Source: Microbacterium jejuense (lineage in GTDB: Bacteria > Actinomycetota > Actinomycetes > Actinomycetales > Microbacteriaceae). Taken from it: DNA of 64,000 nt. Each line of letters opens with the position of its first letter. Within the stretch, counting starts at the first letter, position 1. Shown piece after piece: positions 24,670 through 32,824 of this stretch. The stretch spans positions 124,001 through 188,000 of the forward strand of contig NZ_JAEUAW010000007.1 in assembly GCF_019511665.1 (NCBI RefSeq), given 5' to 3'. Under the pieces are notes generated by a model, which had not been told where the DNA came from, ran no database searches, and saw only the letters and a list, made by a program, of their open reading frames with translations. A program made the translations under genes and the position numbers.

Positions 24670-25464
24670 TCAGGGCGTTTCGTCTCGCTCGTCCGTCGCT
24701 CGCTCCACGGCCGGGGGTGAGGCGTCGAGGGCAGCCTCCGCAGCTCTTCGGCCCTCGGCGATGAGGCGCGGAACGTCGCGCATCGTCCACTGAGCCATAC
24801 GCTCCATCTCGGGCTGGATCAGCACGACGCTCGGGTCGGCGAGAAGCGCCGAGATCTTCGTCGTCGTGCGCATCATGCGCACGTTCTCCCACTTGGCGTG
24901 CAGGTGCACGACGATGACCCGCTCGGCGCCGAGCTCGCGCGCCGCCGCGTGGGGAACGTTGTCGACCATGCCGCCGTCGGCGAGGATGCGGCCGCCGAGA
25001 CGGACGGGCGGAAGGATGCCGGGCACCGCAAGGCTCGCCCGCAGCGCGGCGCTCAGCGGACCCTTGTCGATCGTCACCGCCTGCCGTGTGCGCAGATCGG
25101 TCGCGACGGCGCCGAAGCGGCGCGGCAGATCCTCGATGCGCGGATCCTCTCCCAGCAGCCGGCGGATCGATTCGGCCACGACTTGCGTGTCGAGCAGGCC
25201 CCACCGAGGCCTCCAGCTCCAGGTGCCGATCCGCGTCCACCGGAACCGCAGCGCCAGCTTCTCGATCGCCGCCCCGCTGAGCCCCGCCGCGTACGCGCAG
25301 CCGACGAGCGCTCCCGAGCTCGTGCCGGTCACGATCCCCGGCCGGATGCCGCGCTCTTCGAGCACCTGCAGCACCCCGACATGGGCGGCGCCGAACGCCC
25401 CGCCGCCGCTCAGCGTGAGGCCGAGGTGCGGGTCGTCGCCCGGCATCCGATTCTCCGCTGGCAC
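24670..25464 (-). CDS. Patatin-like phospholipase
   Basis: This 264-residue protein is a RssA/YlbK-type patatin: oxyanion loop SGGGAFGAAHVG (about residues 19-30), nucleophile Ser49 in GTSSG, and the catalytic aspartate in ILADGGMVDNVP near residue 165. It is predicted to hydrolyse acyl esters in the cytosol. TACGTT-N6-GTG supports the GTG at 25464; an ATG six codons later has a possible GCGGAG site. The last dozen residues (AVERATDERDETP) are read from a repeat-family half element, so the original C-terminus was probably replaced or extended. Confidence 0.87.
   Translation of the reverse strand: MPAENRMPGDDPHLGLTLSGGGAFGAAHVGVLQVLEERGIRPGIVTGTSSGALVGCAYAAGLSGAAIEKLALRFRWTRIGTWSWRPRWGLLDTQVVAESIRRLLGEDPRIEDLPRRFGAVATDLRTRQAVTIDKGPLSAALRASLAVPGILPPVRLGGRILADGGMVDNVPHAAARELGAERVIVVHLHAKWENVRMMRTTTKISALLADPSVVLIQPEMERMAQWTMRDVPRLIAEGRRAAEAALDASPPAVERATDERDETP
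24673..24714. repeat. Half element of the palindromic repeat family at the patatin 3' end
   Basis: GGGCGTTTCGTCTCGCTCG then TCCGTCGCTCGCTCCACGGCC, a diverged arm B (CAACGACC has become CCACGGCC). It is translated as the C-terminus of the patatin, and the stop codon (TCA on the plus strand) abuts its outer edge. Confidence 0.78.
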
Positions 25465-25521
25465 GTCGCGAACGTATCACCGGGAGAGTGGATGCCGGCG
25501 GCACCGGCCGACCGTGCGCGA

Positions 25522-25557
25522 GGGCGTTTCGTCTCGCTTCGCTCGCTCAACGACCGG
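25522..25557. repeat. Half element of the palindromic repeat family at the NTF2-like gene's 3' end
   Basis: GGGCGTTTCGTCTCGCTTCG then CTCGCTCAACGACCGG. The stop codon of the minus-strand NTF2-like gene is the TGA of GGTCGTTGA, that is, it lies inside the element. Confidence 0.8.
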
Positions 25558-25921
25558 AACGCTCGGGGACAGGCGTCTGCTGGTAGAGCGCGAGGCGCCA
25601 GGCGCCGTCGCGCCGGGTGTAGACACTCGACATGAGAGCCACGAACGGGGGCTCGTCGCCGTCGCGGGTGGCGCGGCCCGTGTAGACGAGGATCGCGTGG
25701 TCGTCACCGAGCGGGATCAGCCGCTCGTCGGTGATCTCGTACGTGCGCCAGGGCGGAGCCTCGTCGAGCGACGCGACCACGGCGTCGCGGTCGAGCACCA
25801 TTCCGTGCGCCAGCACCATGACGCCGTCCGGAGTCATGAGACGCCCGTAGAAGTCGGCACCGGCGCTGTCGCAGAGTGAAGTCCAGCCTTGGTGTTCGAG
25901 TTCGAGCAGCTCGTCGAGCAC
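25547..25921 (-). CDS. NTF2-like (SnoaL/DUF4440-type) protein
   Basis: This 124-residue protein has the cone-shaped NTF2-like fold pattern: LDELLELEHQGWTSLCDSAG at the N-terminus, FYGRLMTPDGVMVLAHG, then RDAVVASLDEAPPW and a C-terminal strand set ending SVYTRRDGAWRLALYQQTP. Many act as small-molecule binding or isomerase domains; no substrate can be named. The GTG at 25921 is selected by AAGGAG six bases upstream; a much longer reading runs into the repeat array and is not real. Its last three residues and stop come from a repeat-family half element. Confidence 0.8.
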   Translation of the reverse strand: MLDELLELEHQGWTSLCDSAGADFYGRLMTPDGVMVLAHGMVLDRDAVVASLDEAPPWRTYEITDERLIPLGDDHAILVYTGRATRDGDEPPFVALMSSVYTRRDGAWRLALYQQTPVPERSGR

Positions 25922-25980
25922 GGCATCTCCTTCGATCGCTTGTGGCCAGCCTCGCACGAGGATCGCGTGTCGACCAGGTT

Positions 25981-26316
25981 CCGGTCGTTGAGCGGAGGGC
26001 GCTCCGGCGTCCGCGTGCACGGGTTGCTCGTGCGACCGGGGCGTTTCGTCTCGCTCGTTCCTCGCTCGCTCAACGACCGGGTGCCGGTCGTTGAGCGGAG
26101 GGCGCTCTGGCGCCCGCAGACGAAACGCCTGCGTGCACGGGTTGCTCGTGCGGTCGGGGCGTTTCGTCTCGCTCGTTCCTCGCTCGCTCAACGACCGGGT
26201 GCCGGTCGTTGAGCGGAGGGCGCTCTGGCGCCCGCAGACGAAACGCCTGCGTGCACGGGTTGCTCGTGCGACCGAGGCGTTTCGTCTCGCTCGTTCCTCG
26301 CTCGCTCAACGACCGG
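25981..26316. repeat. Array of three palindromic repeat units
   Basis: Three units, with GTTGAG starts at 25987, 26090 and 26208 (spacing 103 and 118). Each unit is arm A (GGTCGTTGAGCG, inner dyad GGGCGCTCTGGCGCCC, AGACGAAACGCC), a spacer with CACGGGTTGCTCGTG, and arm B (GGCGTTTCGTCTCGCTCG ... CTCAACGACC). The first unit has lost the AGACGAAACGCC end of arm A. This fills the 470-base space between two minus-strand genes; long frames on both strands here are artefacts of the repeat. Confidence 0.88.
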
Positions 26317-26354
26317 TGCAGAGGTTGCGGGGTGACCGGGGGCCAAATGCGCAA

Positions 26355-26382
26355 GAAGGGCCGCCCCAAAGGGCGGCCCTTC
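26355..26382 (-). terminator. Terminator of the exporter-marR operon
   Basis: GAAGGGCCGCCC pairs exactly with GGGCGGCCCTTC around CAAA (12-bp stem), 13 bases beyond the marR stop on the minus strand. Confidence 0.78.
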
Positions 26383-26395
26383 CCACGCACACGCT

Positions 26396-26836
26396 CTACG
26401 CGGCCGAGATCTCCGCAAGGATCTCGGCGAACAGGCGCAGCTCGTCGGCCGATCTCGTCGACAGGGCGCCGCGCAGGCGGGACTTGTTGATCTCGCGCAC
26501 GGCGAGGGCCTTGTCGAGCCCGGCCGCCGTGGGCACGAGCACGCGGGCACGGCCGTCGGTGGCATCCGGAAGGCTCTCGACGAGCCCGAACTCCTCCAGC
26601 ATGCGCACCTGACGGCTCACCGCGCTCTTGTCCATCTCGAACAGCTCGGCCAGCACATGGGCGTTCGTCTCACCGAGGCGCACGATCGTGCCGAAGAGCT
26701 TGTAGCCGGCGGGCTGCAGTTCGGGATGCACCTGCTCGGCCGCCTCCTTCCACACGGCACGCGACCGGTTGAAGAGGACGGACAGCTGCTGTTCCACGTC
26801 GAGGATCGCGTCGTCGACGGCGGAGTCCGGGCTCAT
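26396..26836 (-). CDS. MarR-family transcriptional regulator
   Basis: This 146-residue winged-helix regulator has AHVLAELFEMDKSAVSRQVRMLEEFGL as HTH (about residues 60-88; core given as DKSAVSRQVRMLEE) and a wing with DGRARVLVPT. It lies ten bases downstream of a DHA2 exporter on the same strand and probably represses it and itself through the two 18-bp palindromes upstream of the exporter. TAGCAT-N7-ATG before 26836 suggests an additional internal leaderless promoter and selects this start over the ATG three codons upstream. Confidence 0.88.
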   Translation of the reverse strand: MSPDSAVDDAILDVEQQLSVLFNRSRAVWKEAAEQVHPELQPAGYKLFGTIVRLGETNAHVLAELFEMDKSAVSRQVRMLEEFGLVESLPDATDGRARVLVPTAAGLDKALAVREINKSRLRGALSTRSADELRLFAEILAEISAA

Positions 26837-26846
26837 GACGGCCATG

Positions 26847-28571
26847 CTACGAGCGGTCCTTGCGCAGAGACGCACGCGTGACGGGAACGGCGCCCGTGAG
26901 CACCCGCTCGGCCTCCTCGACCTGCTCCGAGACGAGAGCCACGGGGGCGCCCACCTCGGCCTCGGCGAGCTCGATGGCGACGTTCTCGGCTTCTTCCTGC
27001 AGCTCCTGCGCCGCCGACTTGGTCGACAGGCGCTTGTTCGGCAGGAACGCGATCGCGATGAGCGCGACCACCGCGAGCGGCACGGCGATCCAGAACACGT
27101 GGGCGATGCCGTCGGCGTACGCGGCCTCGATGATCACGCGGATGGTCTCGGGCAGCTCGTCGACCTTCGGCACGGTGCCGGTGGCCAGAGTCTTCAGGGC
27201 CGTGACCTCGTCCGGCGACGTGGGCACGAAGCCCTTGAAGCCGTCGGTGATGTTCGTGGACACCTGCGTGGCCAGCAGCGAACCCATGACCGTCACGCCG
27301 ATGGTGCCGGCGATCGAACGGAAGAAGTTCACGTTCGACGACGCGGCGCCCAACTGCGAGGCGGGGGTGTCGTTCTGCACGATGAGCGTCAGGTTCTGCA
27401 TGACCATGCCGAGGCCCGCGCCGAGCACGAAGATGAACACGGCGACCCACACGAACGGGGTGTCGTAGTGCAGCGTCGTGAGCAGGTACGTGCCCGCGAT
27501 GGTGAGCACCGAGCCGACGAGCATGAAGCCCTTCCAGCGGCCGAACTTGCTGATCAGCGCGCCGATCGTGATCGAGGCGCCCATCTGGCCGATGATCATC
27601 GGGATCGTCATGAGACCCGACTCGGTCGGTGTGGCGCCACGCGCGAGCTGGAAGTACTGCGCGAGGAACACACTCGTCGCGAACATCGCGACGCCGATCG
27701 CCAGCGACGCGATCACCGACAGCGTGAACGTGCGGTTCTTGAACAGCGTCATGGGGACGATGGGCTCGGCCACGAAGAACTCGACGGCGATGAAGGCGAT
27801 GAGGGATGCCGCGGCCACGCCGATCATGACGAAGCTGGTGACCGAGTCCCACTCGAAGCCGCCGGCGTCGGGCTTGCCGCCCAGCGTGATCCACACCAGG
27901 GTGAGCGCGACGCCGAGCGCCATGAGCATGGCGCCCACGTAGTCGATCTTCACCGGACGCTTGGGCGTCTTGGGCAGGTGCAGCGTGAACTGCAGCAGCA
28001 CGAGGGCGATGATCGCGAGCGGCACGGGCAGGAAGAAGTTGGCGCGCCAGCCCCAGGCGTCGGTGATGACACCGCCGAGGAGCGGTCCGCCGATCGTGGC
28101 GACGGCCATGATGCCGCCGACGACACCCATGTACTTTCCGCGCTCACGCGGCGAGATGATCAGGGCGACGACGATCATGACGAGCGACATCAGGCCGCCC
28201 GTGCCGATGCCCTGGATCACCCGGACGGCGATCAGCGTGCCGGCGTCCTGCGCGAAGCCCGAGATCGCGCTGCCCACGACGAACAGCACGATCGAGATCT
28301 GCAGCAGCACCTTGCGGTTGACGAGGTCGGCCAGCTTGCCCCAGATGGGGGTGGTGACGGCCGTGGCCAGCAGGCTCGACGTGATGACCCACGTGTACGC
28401 CGACTGGTCGCCGCCGAGATCGGCGACGATGAGCGGCATCGAGGTCGAGATCACGGTGCCCGAGAGCACGGCGACGAACATCGTGACGATGAGTCCCGAG
28501 AGCGCGACGAACACCTCGCGCGGGGTGCGCTCGGCGGTCGCCGGCGGATGCGTGTCGGAGAGTTTCGACAA
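26847..28571 (-). CDS. DHA2-type MFS multidrug exporter (EmrB/QacA family)
   Basis: This 574-residue protein has 14 predicted helices and the DHA2 motifs: SGTVISTSMPLIVADLGG near residue 40, AVRVIQGIGTGGLMSL near 115 and FFRSIAGTIGVTVMGSLL near 415. A C-terminal acidic tail of about 70 residues (EEAENVAIELAEAEV) is unusual and cytosolic. It should expel drugs or dyes by proton antiport. The start is TTG at 28571 with GGAGG seven bases upstream; no ATG fits. It is the first gene of an operon with marR. The promoter lies between and within two palindromic operators. Confidence 0.9.
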   Translation of the reverse strand: MSKLSDTHPPATAERTPREVFVALSGLIVTMFVAVLSGTVISTSMPLIVADLGGDQSAYTWVITSSLLATAVTTPIWGKLADLVNRKVLLQISIVLFVVGSAISGFAQDAGTLIAVRVIQGIGTGGLMSLVMIVVALIISPRERGKYMGVVGGIMAVATIGGPLLGGVITDAWGWRANFFLPVPLAIIALVLLQFTLHLPKTPKRPVKIDYVGAMLMALGVALTLVWITLGGKPDAGGFEWDSVTSFVMIGVAAASLIAFIAVEFFVAEPIVPMTLFKNRTFTLSVIASLAIGVAMFATSVFLAQYFQLARGATPTESGLMTIPMIIGQMGASITIGALISKFGRWKGFMLVGSVLTIAGTYLLTTLHYDTPFVWVAVFIFVLGAGLGMVMQNLTLIVQNDTPASQLGAASSNVNFFRSIAGTIGVTVMGSLLATQVSTNITDGFKGFVPTSPDEVTALKTLATGTVPKVDELPETIRVIIEAAYADGIAHVFWIAVPLAVVALIAIAFLPNKRLSTKSAAQELQEEAENVAIELAEAEVGAPVALVSEQVEEAERVLTGAVPVTRASLRKDRS

Positions 28572-28591
28572 AGGGGGTCCTCCGATTCAAA

Positions 28592-28638
28592 AGTTGATGA
28601 CGGTCAACTATATATCAAATAGTTGACCTGGGTCAACT
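28592..28638 (-). promoter_or_regulatory. Exporter promoter with two MarR operators
   Basis: AGTTGACCTGGGTCAACT (28621-28638) is a perfect 8+8 palindrome and AGTTGATGACGGTCAACT (28592-28609) is a near copy, 29 bases apart. On the minus strand TTGACC from the first and TATATA 16 bases on form -35 and -10 boxes, so the operators overlap the promoter. This fits repression by the MarR protein encoded at the end of the operon. Confidence 0.72.
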
Positions 28639-28691
28639 GTAGACCGAGATCAACCATTCCGGAGGAGGGCATCAGCGCAGCCGCCGGCGAT

Positions 28692-29216
28692 TCAGCGGCC
28701 GTGGTGCTCGAGGACCGGCGCGTACGTCCCGTCGGGGCCGGTGGTGGCGGCATCCTGAACCGAGCCCAATGCGGGGGTCACCAGCACCGCGACCACAGCC
28801 GCGGCAGCGATCAGGCCGGTCACGCCGCCGCGGGAGGGATGCCGCAAGCCCCAGCCGATGCCCGCACCGGTCGCCACGCTCAGGGCGACGAAGACGCCCA
28901 CCGCCACGATGCTGGTGCCCGGGGAGGTCGTGGCCAGCAGCGCCGCCACCGCGAGGCCGGCCAGCGCGGCCGCGAGCGCAGCCTGCGGTGCCACCGTCCG
29001 CCCCCGCGCGAGGCACACGGCGCCCCACGCGAGGGCGAGCAGTCCGTGGGCGACGGCGGCGGCGCCGAGCGAGCGCGAGACCGGATCGGCCTGCACCCCC
29101 ACGATCGCCGCTGCGCCGACCGCCGTGCCCACGAGGCCGGCTCCCCATGCGCCGACCGCCACCCATGCCGGGGCGCGGTGAGCCGCGCGCCCCGGCAGGG
29201 ATGTCCCCACAGTCAC
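28692..29216 (-). CDS. Hypothetical membrane protein, 174 aa
   Basis: A small integral membrane protein with about five hydrophobic helices (for example WGAGLVGTAVGAAAIVGV, ALAAALAGLAVAALLA and GLIAAAAVVAVLVTPAL). I do not recognise a family. The GTG start overlaps the upstream stop (GTGA), so it is translationally coupled to the DUF4383 protein and may form a complex with it. A short Gly/His tail ends the protein. Confidence 0.72.
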   Translation of the reverse strand: MTVGTSLPGRAAHRAPAWVAVGAWGAGLVGTAVGAAAIVGVQADPVSRSLGAAAVAHGLLALAWGAVCLARGRTVAPQAALAAALAGLAVAALLATTSPGTSIVAVGVFVALSVATGAGIGWGLRHPSRGGVTGLIAAAAVVAVLVTPALGSVQDAATTGPDGTYAPVLEHHGR

Positions 29217-29620
29217 GCGGTCGCCGTCTGCGGCGACCGCTCGGCGGCCAGTCCCACGCCCAGCAGCACGATCGCGCTCGCCAGGTGCAGGAAGTGGTCA
29301 GGCACGTTCAGGGCCAGGATGTTCGCAGGCGTTCCCACGAGGAAGAACCCGACGACGCCGAGCAGCAGATACGCCGCGCCGACCACGATGTTGACCGTCT
29401 TGGCTGCGCGCGCGCTCACGAGTCCCGCGGCCAGCAGCGCCCCGCCGATGAGCAGGTGGGCGATGTTGTGCAGCGGATTGACGGCGAAGACGCCCAGCAG
29501 CAGGCCGCCCTCGGTCGCGAGGAACCCGACGCCGCCGGTGACGGCGAAGCCCAGCAGGCCGACGAGCAGATACACCGCGCCGAAGATCGTGGCGACGAGG
29601 CGGTTCGGTGACGAGCGCAT
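29213..29620 (-). CDS. DUF4383 membrane protein
   Basis: This 135-residue protein has four hydrophobic helices and the DUF4383 features: ATIFGAVYLLVGLLGFAVTG at the start, LLGVFAVNPLHNIAHLLIG in the second helix and NVPDHFLHLASA near the end. The family is common in actinobacteria and of unknown function. The ATG at 29620 has AGAGAGG six bases upstream. It is the first gene of a two-gene membrane operon. Confidence 0.85.
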   Translation of the reverse strand: MRSSPNRLVATIFGAVYLLVGLLGFAVTGGVGFLATEGGLLLGVFAVNPLHNIAHLLIGGALLAAGLVSARAAKTVNIVVGAAYLLLGVVGFFLVGTPANILALNVPDHFLHLASAIVLLGVGLAAERSPQTATA

Positions 29621-29724
29621 GACAGACCTCTCTTTCGACAGCCCGCGATCTGCGGCTGCGAAAGGTGTTCGGCGCGACCTGCGGATCGGATGGGATGCCG
29701 GCGGCCGCGGCCGACCGTGCGGTC

Positions 29725-29819
29725 GGGGCGTTTCGTCTCGCTCCTTCGTCGCTCGCTCAATGACCGGGGAGGGGGCGGTCGTTGAGCGGAGCGCGCTCTG
29801 GCGCGCGCAGACGAAACGC
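29725..29819. repeat. Palindromic repeat pair, B-A order
   Basis: Arm B (GGGCGTTTCGTCTCGCTCC...CTCAATGACC) is followed after a short GC-rich joint by arm A (GGTCGTTGAGCGGAGCGC, inner dyad GCGCGCTCTGGCGCGC, AGACGAAACGCG). The inner dyad differs from the GGGCGC/GCGCCC version by matched changes on both sides. The element sits next to the stop of the WYL regulator. Confidence 0.85.
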
Positions 29820-29820
29820 G

Positions 29821-30795
29821 TCACGTGCCGGCGGGGTCCAGGGCCGCCAGCATCCTCACGAGCGCCTCACACATCTCTTTCCTCGCCGAATCCGGCAGCT
29901 CGACGGTGTACGGCACACCGGAGGGGATCCAGGCGAGCGCGTACATCACCTCGCGGAAGTCGCTGCCGCCGACGGGCCAGCTCGTGCGGCCCGGCCCCAC
30001 CGACTGGGCACCTTGGCCCCACTGGCCGAAGTAGGCGCGCATGTCGTCGAGGCCGAGGTCCATGACGGCCGCGCCGGCGACCGCCTGCGGGCTCCACGAC
30101 CTCGCCACCGCGATGAACTCGTCGATCTGCTCCGGCGTCAGCGGCCGGGGCGTGAACAGCACGCGCGTGTGCTCGACGTCCGACAGGCGGTCGACGCGGA
30201 ACGTGCGCCAGTCGTCGCGGTCGAGGTCCCAGCACAGCAGGTACCAGTGCCGCTCGGCGGGTGCGAGCGCGTGCGGCTCGACGCGGCGCTTCATGACCTC
30301 GCCCGACGAGGATGTGTGGGTGAAGCGCACGCGCTCGTGGTCGCGGGTGGCCAGGGCGAGCTCGCCGAGCAGCTCGCTCGACACGGCGGCGCCCGAGCGG
30401 ATGCCCGTCGGCTGCACGGTCTCGGCCAGCGCGTTGACCCTGCGCCGCAGGGGAGCGGGCAGCACCTGCTCGAGCTTCGCGAGGGCCGTCACGGTGGTCT
30501 CGGCGCCGCTCAGGAGGCGCTGGGATGCCGCCACCCGCAGCCCGATCGCCATCGCGACCGCCTCGTCGTCGGTGAGCAGCAGGGGAGGCACGGCGCTGCC
30601 GGCCTCGAGTCGGTACCCGCCCGCGGCGCCCGGCGTGGACTCGATGCGGTAGCCGAGCTCGCGCAACCGCTCGACGTCGCGCCGCACCGTGCGCTCGGTC
30701 ACGCCCAGCCTGCCGGCCAGCTCGGACCCCGGCCAGTGCCGGTGAGTCTGCAGCAGGTTCAGCAGCGAGAGGGCGCGCGTGGTCGTGTCCGACAT
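29821..30795 (-). CDS. WYL-domain transcriptional regulator (YafY type)
   Basis: This 324-residue protein has an N-terminal DeoR-like HTH (residues 18-60: LAGRLGVTERTVRRDVERLR) and a WYL ligand-binding domain with VEPHALAPAERHWYLLCWD near residue 190 and FRVDRLSDV. WYL domains bind nucleic acids or nucleotides in several systems and often control nearby genes. It is divergent from the ABC exporter genes, which are probably its target. GATTCT-N6-ATG resembles the leaderless layout. The long frame on the opposite strand is a shadow. Confidence 0.9.
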   Translation of the reverse strand: MSDTTTRALSLLNLLQTHRHWPGSELAGRLGVTERTVRRDVERLRELGYRIESTPGAAGGYRLEAGSAVPPLLLTDDEAVAMAIGLRVAASQRLLSGAETTVTALAKLEQVLPAPLRRRVNALAETVQPTGIRSGAAVSSELLGELALATRDHERVRFTHTSSSGEVMKRRVEPHALAPAERHWYLLCWDLDRDDWRTFRVDRLSDVEHTRVLFTPRPLTPEQIDEFIAVARSWSPQAVAGAAVMDLGLDDMRAYFGQWGQGAQSVGPGRTSWPVGGSDFREVMYALAWIPSGVPYTVELPDSARKEMCEALVRMLAALDPAGT

Positions 30796-30856
30796 GCGAA
30801 AAGAATCTCACGCATCCAGGACAGGATCGGTCCGCATTGGTTCATACCGTGGCGGC

Positions 30857-31915
30857 ATGGCGAACGAACCGATCATCGAAGCGCTGGGCCTCACCAAGCG
30901 CTTCACCGTCAAGGGCAAGACCGTCGAGGCGGTCACCGACCTCACGTTCCAAGTGGCGCGCGGCGAGCTCGTCGCCTTCTTGGGACCCAACGGCGCGGGC
31001 AAGTCCACCAGCCTGCGCATGCTCACCACCCTCATTCCGCCGACCTCGGGCACGGCGAAGGTCGTCGGCTTCGACATCCTGAGCCGCCCGGCCGACGTGC
31101 GCGCCCGCATCGGGTACGTCGGGCAGCTCACGAGCGGCAGCTTCTCGCAGCGTGCCCGCGACGAGCTGCTGAGCCAGGGCGCCTTCTACGGCATGTCGAA
31201 GGCGGCGGCGCGCACGCGGGCCGACGAGCTCATCGAGTCGCTCGACCTGGCGGGCTTCGCGACCCGTCCGGTGCAGCAGCTGTCGGGTGGGCAGAAGCGC
31301 CGGCTCGACATCGCGCTGGGGCTCATGCACGCGCCGCCCCTGCTGTTCCTCGACGAGCCGTCGACGGGGCTCGACCCGCAGAGCCGCGCCAACCTGTGGC
31401 AGCACATCCTCGAGCTGCGCCGCAGCCACGGCACCACGGTGTTCCTCACGACGCACTACCTCGAAGAGGCCGACCGCTATGCCGAGCGGGTCATGGTCAT
31501 GGACCGCGGCCGCGTGATCGCCGACGACACGGCCGCGCGGCTGAAGGCGGAGCTCGCGGGCGACGTCCTGACGTTCGGCTTCGGGAGCGAGACGGATGCC
31601 GCAGCCGCCGTCCCCGTGGTGCAGGGGCTCGCGGGGCGCGAGGTGGTCCGCGAGGCGGCCGGCCTCACCGTCACCGCGTCGGCAGGAGACGCGCTGCTGC
31701 CGGCGGCCGTCCGCGCACTCGACGCGGCCGGGCTGACCGTGCGCACCGCCACGGGTGTACCGCCGACGCTCGACGACGTGTTCCTCGCGCTCACCGGGCG
31801 CACGCTGCGCGAGGCGGGCGAGGGCCAGTCCGAAGAGACCGAAGAGGACCAGGATGCCGGGCGCCCGGCATCCACTGACGACGCAGCAGTGCTCACGACA
31901 GGAGTGGAACGATGA
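30857..31915 (+). CDS. ABC exporter ATPase, DrrA/daunorubicin-resistance type
   Basis: This 352-residue ATPase has Walker A GPNGAGKST (about residue 40), signature LSGGQKRRLDIALGL near 140, Walker B PLLFLDEPSTGLDP and the switch histidine in FLTTHYLEEADR. The C-terminal part resembles the DrrA regulatory extension, then an acidic tail. It energises the ABC-2 permease encoded next (ATGA overlap). TACCGT (30845-30850) six bases before the ATG marks a leaderless transcript and decides this start. Likely substrates are lipophilic drugs or a lipid-linked compound. Confidence 0.9.
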   Translation: MANEPIIEALGLTKRFTVKGKTVEAVTDLTFQVARGELVAFLGPNGAGKSTSLRMLTTLIPPTSGTAKVVGFDILSRPADVRARIGYVGQLTSGSFSQRARDELLSQGAFYGMSKAAARTRADELIESLDLAGFATRPVQQLSGGQKRRLDIALGLMHAPPLLFLDEPSTGLDPQSRANLWQHILELRRSHGTTVFLTTHYLEEADRYAERVMVMDRGRVIADDTAARLKAELAGDVLTFGFGSETDAAAAVPVVQGLAGREVVREAAGLTVTASAGDALLPAAVRALDAAGLTVRTATGVPPTLDDVFLALTGRTLREAGEGQSEETEEDQDAGRPASTDDAAVLTTGVER

Positions 31916-32688
31916 CGACCGACACCGCAGTGCGCCCCAACGCGGCGCGCGATACGTGGAACGTGCTCACGCGCGAGCTGAAGCCCGTGGTGCGCGACCC
32001 CTTCACCCTGATCTTCAGCCTGCTGCAGCCGCTCGTCTTCCTGGGGCTGTTCGCGCCGCTGCTGGTCGGCTCGTCGGGAGCGCCGGTGGGCGAGACGCTG
32101 CAGTGGTTCGTGCCGGGCGTGCTCGTCATGATCGTGCTGTTCGGCACCGGTGCGACCGGCTCGAACCTTCAGTACGAGATGATGACGGGCTCGCACGAGC
32201 GCACCCTCGTCGCGCCCCTCGGGCGCTCGTCGCTGCTCGTCGGGCGCGCGCTGAAAGAGATCGCGCCGATCGTGGTGCAGGCGCTGGTGATCGTGCTGAT
32301 CGCGTGGCCCTTCGGCTTCACCATCAACGTGCCGGGGCTCGTGATCGGGCTCGCGCTGCTGGCGGTGTTCGGCGTCGGCCTGGGGGCGCTGTCGTACACG
32401 CTCGCGCTCAAGACGAAGGATCGCGAGTGGCTGTTCTGGGGCGTGCAGCAGACGCTGATCTTTCCGCTGCTGATCCTGTCGGGGATGCTTCTGCCCCTCG
32501 ACGAGGGACCGGCGTGGATGCGCGCGGTCTCGACCGTCAACCCCGTCAACTGGGTCGTGCAGGCCGAGCGCGCGCTCTTCGCGGGCGATCTCGGCGACGT
32601 CACGGTGCTGTGGGGCTGGATCGCCGCAGTGGTGCTGGCCGTGGTGGGCCTTGCCGTCGGCATCCGCGCGATGCGCAGGAGCAGCTGA
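31912..32688 (+). CDS. ABC-2 type permease of the drug exporter
   Basis: This 258-residue membrane protein has six helices and the ABC-2 pattern: a cytosolic start (NVLTRELKPVVRDPFTLIFS), then PLVFLGLFAPLL, a loop with MMTGSHERTLVAPLGRSSLL and a C-terminal WGWIAAVVLAVVGLAVG helix. It forms the channel for the preceding ATPase; together they resemble DrrAB. The ATG overlaps the ATPase stop. A repeat element follows the stop by about ten bases. Confidence 0.9.
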   Translation: MTTDTAVRPNAARDTWNVLTRELKPVVRDPFTLIFSLLQPLVFLGLFAPLLVGSSGAPVGETLQWFVPGVLVMIVLFGTGATGSNLQYEMMTGSHERTLVAPLGRSSLLVGRALKEIAPIVVQALVIVLIAWPFGFTINVPGLVIGLALLAVFGVGLGALSYTLALKTKDREWLFWGVQQTLIFPLLILSGMLLPLDEGPAWMRAVSTVNPVNWVVQAERALFAGDLGDVTVLWGWIAAVVLAVVGLAVGIRAMRRSS

Positions 32689-32700
32689 GCTGCGGCCGCC

Positions 32701-32815
32701 CGGTCGTTGAGCGGAGGGCGCTCTGCCGCCCGAAGACGAAACGCCTCGAGCGCACGGGGTCGTCCGTGCGGTCGGGGCGTTTCGTCTCGCGAGTGGGTCG
32801 CTCGCTCAACGACCG
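32701..32815. repeat. Full palindromic repeat unit, A-B order
   Basis: Arm A (GGTCGTTGAGCGGAGGGCG, inner dyad GGGCG-CTCTGC-CGCCC, AGACGAAACGCC), spacer with CACGGGGTCGTCCGTG, then arm B in which the middle is changed (CGTCTCGCGAGTGGGTCG) before CTCGCTCAACGACC. It separates two convergent genes. Confidence 0.85.
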
Positions 32816-32824
32816 CGAGGCGCG

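Noticed and set aside
25981..26316. Protein-coding frames of 70-215 codons in the repeat array
   Set aside because: They are read from the repeat itself (SLSERGTSETKRPDRT and similar) on both strands, with no ribosome site or homology.
26769..28622. 617-codon plus-strand frame opposite the DHA2 exporter
   Set aside because: The product is low-complexity (Asp, Arg, His, Glu) and mirrors exporter codons. No start signal is seen.
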